A DNA stretch of 64,000 bases. Origin: Nemertoderma westbladi (Eukaryota > Xenacoelomorpha > Nemertodermatida > Nemertodermatidae). A program made the translations under genes and the position numbers. The notes beneath the pieces are model-generated. The model searched no databases. It saw nothing but the letters and a program-made list of their open reading frames with translations, and was not told where the DNA came from. Positions within the stretch are counted from its first letter, which is position 1. The number at the start of each line of letters is the position of its first letter. Positions 36,401 to 48,400 of the stretch are shown here, one piece after another. Where the stretch lies: assembly GCA_032718475.1 (NCBI GenBank), contig JAUCBJ010008600.1, positions 1 through 64,000 on the forward strand, in the 5' to 3' direction.

Positions 36401-39400
36401 TGGGTGTACAGCAGCGAATCCCTTGTACCACGTTGGAGTCCACGTCAAGTTTCTTCAAAGTTTTTCTAGGGAATTAGCTGGGGCAGTTTCTGATTTCCAC
36501 GAGGGGCCAATTGAGAGATGAGAGATTTTATGGAGAAGAATATTGAATTTTACTGAGTAAAATATTATTTTACTTCAATTCAATTCATTTTATTTTACTT
36601 TCAACAATTTCCAAGATTAATTAAGGAGGAATTCTCGCACTCTCGTCACCATGGTAATCATATTGATACAGTTCGGGTAGGGTAGGTTGACCTCAGGTGA
36701 CTAGTAAAATCAGCTGACAGAAAACTCACAGAACGTGTACTTATTAACCACCTCACACCAGCTATAAACGTACAATACGCAAACGAGTTCGATACTGGAT
36801 GGTGAATTCTACACGGCTTTCCCGTCTGAAATTTATTTTGGTGCACTATTCAACTGTCATCTTCCGTATATTTTATTTTTTGGGTGTACTATATTTTTGT
36901 GTACTATTGCTAACCAATCAATGTATTTACTCAATTTCAAACCACACGCCTTTAACAATTAAATCTTGGTGCAATCATGGAATGCTTAATATAGACGGAA
37001 CCACATTAGTGTTATTTGCCATTGTGCATAGAGGGGTTAAGTCAGGTACAGTGTGTTCGCTGGATTATGCCACAGTCCTCTGGAAATATGAATTAAAACA
37101 CCAAGTATAGTATATACCGGTATTTAACTTCTCAATTAAGTAACTAACACAACACTATAAAATATTACTATCTCAGACTCAATTTTTTTTACGTTTTAAG
37201 GATTTGAACCTGGTCACATTAGAACTTCCGATTTCAGTTCTCACAATATCATCTTTGCTTTTTTTAGTTTCAGCGCTCAAAAACAAGTTCACAATCTTTG
37301 ATATGTACTTCCAATGATGCGATTTATGTAAAGTACATAAAAACGTGCAGTCCAGCTCATCTTTCAAAGATTCGAGGCAAAACCGCTTTAGAATTTCAGC
37401 CGAATTTCTGAGCATAGATACTGTTAGATATGGAAACACTGATGACAGAATTGCGAAGGTTTTAGCGCAAAAAGAAACAAACTCCTCATGAGCAATACAT
37501 AAACCACCCTTGTTTATTTTTTCCATATACGACTGAGATCCTGGTAGATCTTGAACGAGATGAGACTGTTCACATTTATCCGGAGACAAACTCTCAACAA
37601 TCCAACCAGCAAGATATTCAATGACATCAAGACTCTCACTGGTAACATCCAAATCATTAAATACAAGTTCTTCTCTAAGACAGATTTCCTCCAACTGATG
37701 GAAGGCTGTCTCATATTCTGGTCTGGCGATGTAATCCGTAATATCCAATGCTTCTTTTAATAAACACTTAATCTGGAGGATATTTTCCGAAGTACGAGCC
37801 TGGCGCAATCCAATTAGAAACATTCCACCGGAGATCTGGCGGTAGGCCAAAAATCGCAACTCGATCTTCTCATCTCCTAGTACGGATAAGTTGAAATGTT
37901 TATAACCCCAATTATTAAAAGCAAGATCTAGAATTTTTGCGACATTAGTTGTTGTGTAAATGAAGGCCCTGATCGTGTAAGTAGTGAAGCATTGATGTGG
38001 AACGCCCAAATCACGCCATCTACAAAAAAAATCCGCAAACTTTCCGAAGAATATAATTCGTTCATCGCCAACTGAGAATGTTCTCGAGTATGGCGAAGAA
38101 GTTGCTGTCTTCGTATTCATAAACAACCAGAATATACGAAACAACTTTAGAAAATTAGCTGTAGCATTGCTCTTAAGATAAAACTCCATTGCTTCAATTG
38201 TTCGCCGATCATATATATTCAAAACCAGTTGAGTGTTCTGTTTGTTGTTACTGAAGTTGAGAGTTTGATAAGATAACCGAGGAGCACGACGTAAATTCAT
38301 TTGTTCTTGGACTGTGTCCAATTTGTAGAGCATTTTCAGGTCATCGCAGTTTGCTTGACTTTCCCCTCTTATAATAAAGTTCATCACACTTGTCAATAAG
38401 GCTGGCTGATTGCTTTTTCATTGTTTCGAGCGTTATCAGCAACAAATATTCGAGGAATAAATCCCGCATCACGTAGCAAATTGTACAATTAATATAGTTG
38501 AGCAAATATTTCTTCTCCAGAAAGGCTGGCGGGGCACGGAGTTTGTTTAACAACAATTGCTTCGCCATAAGTTAGTCCTCGAACCATGAAACAAAATAAA
38601 ATTTTGTCACGAGAATCAACAATCCCTCCCTGGCAAAAGGAAGCGCCACGTTTCAAATAAATTTCGTCCCCATAAATGGCAACCTGTCTGTCAATATCCA
38701 TTCCCTGTATAGCATATAGTATAGTATATAGTATAGTATAGTATAGTATAGCGTTAATAAAGGCAGGCCCGGACGATGTCAGCAGGAAAAATGGGAAACT
38801 TCTTACAATACCGATACCAAAGAAATCCAGAAATTCCCTCGGTAATTCGTTTTCATCCGAAATATGAGTGAACAATGTGACTTCGTTGATCAACCGCACC
38901 AATTTAGACTTTAAATTAACTTTACTAAACCCAGAGTTGTTACGATGTAGCCAACTGAAATTATACAGCGGAATTTCGCTTCCTTGTTACTTCACTATAA
39001 AACTATCAAGTCCGACTGAAATCGAAAAAGAGAGGAAACAAGCCGTCTCATCCAGTTCAAATATATCTACAAATCCTTCCCGTCGACGAACTCAACTATC
39101 TCGCCCAGCTAGTGAAGGTTCTGCAGACAAGAACCCAAAGGAATCACTAGCCAATCCAGACTGTCCAAATCCTTAAGTTTCTTCATCTCCGACGCTTCAC
39201 ATTCGATCTCGGTCTGGTAGCGGACTTTGTTGGTTATTTCCTATAGTTAGCAATATCCAAAGCCTGTTGAGATTTTTACTTGATACACAGCAATTGATAA
39301 AGTTAAGGATGTGTCATACAGCAGCACTTGGCTGTGAACACAGAAGTGTTTATTTGATGGATGTGGGTTTGTTATGCTTTGGTTACGGATCTTGTTAAGC

Positions 39401-42400
39401 AAATAAAATGAAAAATGCAGGTATTTAACAAGGAAAATGAAATCTTGTAATAAACACAAATAGTGAATCATCAATGCAATTACAATATTAAATGTTCATT
39501 CAGATAAAGCCAATATGTATGTATGTATACAACAGTTTACCATGCCATATCTGATATGACTTACACTACATGCAGATCAACATACATTGTCTTTTATTTT
39601 TTCAGATAAACCACTATGTAGAGATTATCATGAATCGTGTGCTGGCTGGGAGAATATTGGTGAATGTGTAAACAACCCAGTGTGGATGACTTATAACTGC
39701 ATGGTGTCATGCGATACATGTCCTGATGGCTAGTATTTGTGCATAATAATATAATAAAAATAAATTTTTAGATTCAGTTAATCTCTAATAATTATAATAT
39801 GCGAATTTATGCACCGAGTCTAGCTTTGGGTCGTTTTTACTCCATTGACTAAATAGTCTGTTTTCCTTGCTGGTAGCAGCTGATATCAACGGCGCTATTT
39901 ATATCTTTACAATATCATTGTTTTTTTTGTCGGTTGTTTTATACTAAATATATTAATGATGTATGATAGACCTAGGTATGAGGTAAGTCAGTTTTTCAGT
40001 TTTGTTCTTAAATAAAGTATGTTAACAGTGCGACGAACATGACGGGAATGCGGGGATCGCAAATATTAGAGAATGAAGGTCAGCAGCACCCGCAAGCAAA
40101 ATTAAGTTAAGGTATAAATGCCTGTCTATATTATAGTCCTTCTTCAGGCAAATAAAATAAGTACAATATAACCGTTAACACGTTAGATATAACTGAAAGT
40201 TTTAAATTTCCCTCCAATTGTAAAGGTTATGCAATGCTTGATTATATGGTAAAGTAGGTGTGAGTTGGTAAATGTAAAGTATAGTAGGTGTGAGGTACAG
40301 TAGGTGCACGCTGGTAAATATTACTACATTGAGTAGGTGCACGCTGGTAAATATTACTACATTGAAAAGAAGGTAACAATGAAATATAATTATGCTAAAG
40401 AATGAATAACAATAATATGAATAAATCGTGGTAAGTATGTAGAGTAGGTGCACATTAATATTATGTACCGGCGGTAAATATTAATACAACACATAAAATA
40501 GGAAACAAATAAACTAAGAGAGAAAACATAATTATGTTATGCATGAATATATTAATATTATGTAACGGTTGTAAATAAGGTGTGAGGTGCAGTAGGTGCA
40601 CACTGGTAAATATTAATACATTGCAAAGGAGGTGACAATGAAATAATGAAAGAAATATAATTATGTTATGCAAGAATATTAATATTATAACAGTGGTAAA
40701 TCATAGAATATGGTGGTAATGTAAAGTAGATGTAGGGATGGTAAGTGAAGTAGGTGTGAAGGGAATGAAATATAATTATGCTAAGCGTGAATATTAATAA
40801 TGTGTATAAATCGTGGTAAGTATGTAGAGTAGGTGCAAATTAATATTATGTACCGGCAGTAAATTTAATATAGTATAGTAATATAATAATATAGACCCCT
40901 AGATCCCTTCCTATACTGTAACTCACACCTACTTTACCATATAATCAAGCATTGCATAACCTTTACAATTGGCGGGAATTTTTTTAAAACTTTAAGTTAT
41001 ATCTAACGTGTTAACGGTTATATTGTACTTATTCTATTTGCCTGAAGAAGGACTATAATATAGTCAGGCATTTATACCTTAACTTAATTCTGCTTGCGGG
41101 TGCTGCTGACCTTCATTCTCTAATATGTTAACATCTAATATTTTAACAGTGTTGAGTGATTATATAGTATATTATTATAGTAGAGTAGAAATGAGCCACA
41201 GTAAGTAAAGAAACACTCGGGGTGAAAGAATTTGTTATTTTAAGTAACAAGTCGGTTTAAAATAGACCAAAGAACGTTATATGTTTTTTTGTGTTAGATC
41301 GTGCATTTTAGTACATGTGCAATTTTGAAGAAATCTGTATTTAATTAATTTAGTATTATAATATTCTATTTTTAGAATTTACTACATTTTTTGGTATGTT
41401 GGTAGTTCGTGTCATTTAAAAATACACCATAAATACTGGACCGTAAAATTGTACATTGTATGATGTTGTTTCTTCTTCTCTGAATCTGTTCGCGTAATAT
41501 ACTGTGTACATTGTTTATTTCAGGAACATGTACAGATTCCGCATCCTCATGTGTTTATTGGGAAAGTATTGGTGAATGTGTAAACAACCAAATTTGGATG
41601 CATCAGAACTGCAAGTTATCTTGTGGAACATGTACTGCTGGTTAGTTTCTGCACATATATGTATATTATACATATGTAATATAATCAGATATACAATTTT
41701 AGTACACCTACAGTATATTCATACAGTTGGAAATGAATAATTATTTTGGAATCTAATAATTATTATTTTGGAATCTAATAATTATTATTTTGGAATCTAA
41801 TAATTATTATTTTGGAATCTAATAATTATTGGGAAATCGTATGACAAAAACTTTTACTATGGCGGGTTAAGTGTCTAATTAAGTGCAGTCTTCGTATCTA
41901 ATTGGTTTCCTTTCTTTGAAAGTCTCACCTCCGTGAATTTTTATCTCATCGGCAAAACAACAAAGGTAAATGTCAATTATGGGAATGATGGTGTTTAGTG
42001 TAGTGTATATTCCTGTTTAGGAGATCTAACCAACCCCCCCCCCCCCCCCCCCCCCCCCAGGAATAGTTTTTAATTTGAGCCCGAGTTAGGATGTAGGCGC
42101 CATGCATTTTTTTCATACTTACCAATTTTGGGCCCCCATAATTACTTATTTTGGGCAAGGCCAATAAAATCTAATTTACGACAACGAGTTATTAAGTCGG
42201 GGTGCCATTACTTTGATTTTAGAACTTCTTTACTAGTGATTCTAGAATCTACCTCATTAAAAAGGTCGCCCTTGTTGATTTTAAACTCCTATATTCTTCA
42301 TCCAATTACAACATGAAATATTAATTCTACTCTATTTTAGATCCATGTGGATGCATTAATCCACCCTGCGTGATGACATCAACTCTAAGTGCTGAGTTAG

Positions 42401-45400
42401 TATTCTTAAAGATTACAACGTATGCGCAATCTCTAAAGTATTAGTTCCAATCCTGCAGATGATGCGACGCTATAGAGTTTTACAAAAAGTTGATTTATTT
42501 CAAAGGGTTACCCACAGCCTGCTGACCGCACTTAACAAACTTACAAATCGAACATATTATTTTGTCTGGAAGATTCACATCGAAAAAAATTATGATATTT
42601 GATCACTCTTATTGTCACTTTTTTTACAATTAAAAACTGATGGTAGTATCCCAAAATTTAGAATATATTACATATCCTTTATTAGGGTTAATGAAAAGAT
42701 AAACAAACAAGTAAAAACAACCTGCACCTGCACTCAACGAATATAAGATAACCAAAATATCAAATATGATAAGGCCTATCAGACTATACTACTCGAGTTA
42801 GACAGATTAATAACGGAAATCAGAATACTGCTTGTCTACTAATAGAATAGCGCTAAAGAAAATAAAGATAGTAACAAAATGTTGGGAATTGCAGTCAAGT
42901 AAAGCAGAAGAAAATACACAGTAGGGTGCATCAAATGCCCCACTTTTTTTAACAAATGGAATGGATGCTTTTTGTCCCTAGATTTATTTTGTTCAATTTG
43001 ATGATAATAATGAAATTTTGAAAGTTTTGTATAACCTGTAATTTGTCTTCGGGGTCCTCAGAGCACTCAAAGATATGACAGTCGGCGAAAACTTTGACTT
43101 ACCAAAGCCAGTACCAAAACGGTTCCTTGGGGATATAACAATGGTTGATGGTTTGACTCTTATCAGTTGATCGGCCAATAAACGTTTTTTCTTATCTGGA
43201 ACATGGCTGCCAAATAGAGCTAAGGTTACCATCTTAGCCGTTAAATACCAAAGATGTGGATGAAATTCTACTCTGGCACTATTTGAAACACAACTGTTTA
43301 CCTCATAATACTGCAGTAGAAGATGGAACAACTCCAAATCATTCCAAGGTGCATTAGCAACGAACAACATATCCACCAGCATGAGTATATATGTGAAGAA
43401 AAAATGTAACAAATTGACGTATCTTCTCAATGTGGGAGGTTGAAGTTATTGTTCCCAATGGTAAATCCTTAATAGATTCCTGGAATAGAACAATTTTAAT
43501 TGAATAGATTAATATAGACATCCACCTGGCTTTGTGTAAGGCACCAGGTCGGTTGAATTTAAAAGCTGCTTGATCACCAGAAGGTAAACCATTGACAATG
43601 AGTAAACATCAGCAAAATCCTTGTAGTCATCTCTTGGCATATCTTTATACTGAACTACTGACTTCAGTAATTTGGATCTATCATTCAATAATGATTGAGC
43701 TTCTACACTATATTGAGATATATCCATTATAGACAGCTTCCCTTTATGGTCATTGTATGGCAGAAATCTAGCAAACAATTGAACTTCTTGAGTCTTTGAA
43801 GCTTCAATATGTAAATTTTCAAAGACATGATTTAGTATTAATTCCCCAATATGGTGGCAACATCCTGACCACAATAAGGCTCTACCAAGCCGTTGTTGAA
43901 TTGATACACAAGCAGCAGTTATATATGTCCTGTATTAGTTGCTGTGGTATCGAATGTCATGTTGACAATATTGTCAGAAAATTTCCCGGACTATAAAAGA
44001 TCAACTGTTAGATTAGCTATAATAGAACCTGAGGATTGATCGGTGCCTGGTTGGTAAGAAGGGACACCTAGTGATTATATGTCTTTTGAATCTCCTAAGA
44101 CATTGAGACATTCTTCCAACACATGGATTGCCAAGTTTGGGCAATAGTTTGGAATTCCAGTGTAGTGTTGCTAAATGTGGGGATAACCAATTTCTTTTCA
44201 TTGCATCTGCAAATTCTTTACATATACTACGATGTGCACAGTCAAAGGATGCATATGAGGTGGAAACTTTGGATACACCTCCACCAGCTTCTTTGATAAG
44301 TGCTTTAGAATAGGCAGATTGTTGGGTTGGAGTCAGGTTGCAGCATCTTCAACATCTTTAATATTAACATTACATGGCCTCAGTTGAAATGTTGTTTTCA
44401 ATCGATCATCCATTGCTTTTAATTTTGCTTTAGTTGCATCAGTAGTTCTTAAGTTTAATGGTATACTTCTTAGCTTAGCATTATCATCTAAAAGCTTCAC
44501 CATTTTTTCGTGACATTTCCTCTCAGTAATCATAGGTATATTTCATTTATTATAAAATGTGACAAGTTGATCATTAACAATTTTCGTTGCTTCACATTTT
44601 GTACGTTGAATATATGTATGGTAAATAAGGCAAAATAGTTTACAATTTGGAAGTCGAGATCCACGAATGTCAGCATCATGGGAAGTTACTCCTCTTGGTA
44701 ATCCAAACAGCGTACTACTTTGACGAGTTTTTTGACTAGTCATATTATTTATCAATAATTATCTCTTTTGTAGACAATTAACAATACTAAGTATGTACTG
44801 GTACGGTGGTAAATAAACATATAACGATATAGGCCTAACAGAAGAACATTGCAATGGAAAGGGCAATGCATCACTTTCAACAAAATTTGTAGTTTTGGAA
44901 CGGTTTTGTGGCCCATCCAGCCTAAAATAATAACAAAAGCAACAATATTATAATAATAATAGCTCTATTGCACTATCTATAACACACACAGTACAACTGA
45001 ATTGTTAATATAGTAATTCAAATATAGTGAATGTATGAATGCAGAATATGGAAATGGGGTCTTTTTGAAATAGCCTTGTACTGTTTGAAAATCTAGCTGA
45101 AATTGGCAAAAATTTTAAATACAGCAGCCCACTGTCGTCGGTGGGACATGTAATGGATATCCACATGATCCTTAATATATAATTAAATTTTTAAATACAG
45201 CAGCCCACTGTCGTCGGTGGGACATGTAATGGATATCCACATGATCCTTAATATATAATTATAAGTATATCATGCAGCATATCATTTAAAAGCTCAGTTC
45301 AAATCATATAAAAATGTAAGGGCCGTTTGATGCACCCTAATACAGAATCAAGCAATTCTGCACTATGTTTCCATATTCATTAGGAAGGCAATAAGACATA

Positions 45401-48400
45401 AATAGACATAGACAAAACGCACGTTCAGATATATCAAGAAAGCAGTACAGTACAGAGTACCGGTATAACTAAAAGAGATTTTCATCATAAAATTGACGTA
45501 GTGAGTGTAGGGATTGGTCTGTTAAACCCAAAGTCAACAATTTATGATGATGTATCCATACAATTTTATTGTAATCTCCAAACCGTTCAACTAGTGTTTT
45601 TTAATGCCATTTCATAATTGGCATCTAAAGCGGTATAACCTTCTATTATTTGTGCAGCTTCCCCTATAAGTAGAGGCTTTAAGTAGTTAAATTTTTGAGA
45701 CTTTGTAAGGTCAGCCCTGGATCCAACCTCAGCATAAAATTGGTCAATAAAACATGGCCATTTTGTAAGTGAGCTATCGTATTTTGTTACTTCAATTTTT
45801 GGTAATTTCGATGTAGATACAGTAGATGAACTACTACTACTACTACTACTACCAGGATCGGCATGCTGCATTGCAGCTGCATTTTTAAGAATGCTGTGCC
45901 GGCTTATCGACAAAATGCACCGCCACAACTCCCTATCACCCATGACATTGATCATCCACATCTTCAAGGCCAGTGTCCTTTAAGGTGCGTCTCAAGAAAG
46001 TCATGGGCTGTCCACCATGCTTATTCACTCCATGAGGCTGCCAATAGATGAACTAGACCTTGATGACTGGTTTCTATCAGTGTTGGCTCTGTCTATAAGT
46101 GTTCTAAACTTATTAATCTGCCCTTTAACTACATCTGAACGAATACCATCATCTCCTTCCCGCTCAGCTATTGCCTCAGATTCAACTTCATATTGGTGAT
46201 CATCACTAAAAATTTCAAGTATCTTTCCATCCAATGACTGCATTTCTTGAAATTTATTATCCATTCTTTCATGAAAAATACATGTCTCATATGTACCTTC
46301 ATTGTCATTTTTCACATTCAATAATTTCTCTGCATTTTGATATATTTGTGTGTAAGCCATGCGTTTATTTTTTCTTTCTAACTTTACTTTAGCTATTAAG
46401 CTGTTTGGATCTATTCAACTTGTTTTAGAGGCATACTATTGCATAGGTCTTGTAGGCCTGTAGGCTCAGGTGATGTAATTAATAATAAACCTAATTAACC
46501 CAATATTTCATTTGGTTAGGCCGCTTTACACTGTATATTATTATACCAAGCTGCCAAACAATTAATAATCATCATCAACAGTCAAGTCAATCAAACAGTT
46601 AAATATAGCAGAAAGAAGATAATCATTAAATATAAGCAATCAAGAAGCGGAAACAGACATTGTAGAATTCGACGAGTAATTATATAGAATAATTTCAGCA
46701 GTATGATAATATTTCATCATATACAATAACACAATATTCACTGCAGTAGGATAGCAAACTAACCTCGTTCTTTAGAAGTTAATTAACATTTCAACGTATA
46801 TTCAAGTATTCGACATTTCAATATCTGTAGGAAGTAGGCCTAGGACAGTAGCACTATTTCCTGTTTCCAAGGCATCCACAGATACAAAACATGTTAATCA
46901 ATGTGGTCCGACATCCCCAGTCTGTAATAGGAAGTGCAATACGCCTGCCTGTAATGTAATTTTAGCTGTATTTACTGCTACACGCTGTACTTAACATTTC
47001 GGATTACATAAAAATACTGCAGTACTGAATACTACTAAATTAGCTTAATCAAAAATTTGATATTATTGCAATGCACCGGCTACCGTGTAGTACTGAATAT
47101 ACCAATTGTAAATATAAGGACTTGGACCTAAGACCTAAGAAGATATAATAATAAGTAATAATATGTCGTAATAATAATAATAAGTACCGGTACAACGATA
47201 GGAGAGTACAAGAGTCAGGATGTAGGTACTTGGTGATGGCCAAATTTAGGATTGCATTGTTCTGTTAATATAGTTATTGAGTTAATGAGCCTAGATAATC
47301 GGATATTAATGACATATTATTCTGAAGGAATTCTTCTTAGTCAAACTTACACCAATTACAAACCAAGTTGTTTGTTTTGTAGTTGTTCATCTTTCCTTTA
47401 GCCCTGATATGTAAAATATTCGCAAATTTTGGATATTACAATCAATTTTCAATCGTGAAGTTTATCCTCAGTGGCGAACTCATTTATATTCATCCAGTTA
47501 GCAGGGTTGTCAATTTACTTCTTTCGGTTTGATTAATCTTCTTCATTTTTTGTTTTAAATAGGGGACAATGAGCAGAAATGGGAAGATCTGCATTATGTT
47601 AAATATTAAATTAAGCAAACTAAAAATTTAAATTGACCAGAATTTTATTATATTGATTTTAAGTTATTACTCCCATATCCAAATAAAAATGTATTGAAAT
47701 TTTCTGATCCAATTCAATTTTATAGATTACAAAAATAAGTTATTTTGATATGTATTAGGGATGCTACTGCTTGGTCTGATTGTTCAACCAGCACTTTAGA
47801 TTTCTACAATGAGTACTATGGTTGCCTTGACAATGATTCTGGCTTTGGGTTAACTGGTCCAACTTGTGGTAACAGGGTTGTGGATGCTGGAGAACAGTGT
47901 GACTGTGGTAGTGTGGTAAGTACAAGTTAATACACTAACATACTTATTGTATAAGGTTGTGTGGTAAGTACAAGTTAATACACTACATACTTATTGTACA
48001 AGGTAGTGTGGTAAGTACAAGTTAATACACTACATACTTATTGTATAAGGTAGTGTGGTAAGTACAAGTTAATACATTACATACTTATTGTATAAGGTAG
48101 TGTGGTAAGTACAAGTTAATACATTACATACTTATTGTATAAGGTAGTTTAAGTACAAGTTAATACACTACATACTTATTGTATAAGGTAGTGTGGTAAG
48201 TACAAGTTGATACACTACATACTTATTGTACAAGGTAGTGTGGTAAGTACAAGTTAATACATTACATACTTATTGTATAAGGTAGTAAGTACAAGTTGAT
48301 ACACTATATACTTATTGTATAAGGTAGTAAGTACAAGTTAATACATTACATACTTATTGTATAAGGTAGTGTGGTAAGTACAAGTTAATACACTACATAC

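Noticed and set aside
36799-37110. 103-codon plus-strand ORF
   Set aside because: Hydrophobic, AT-driven, no domain or splice support.
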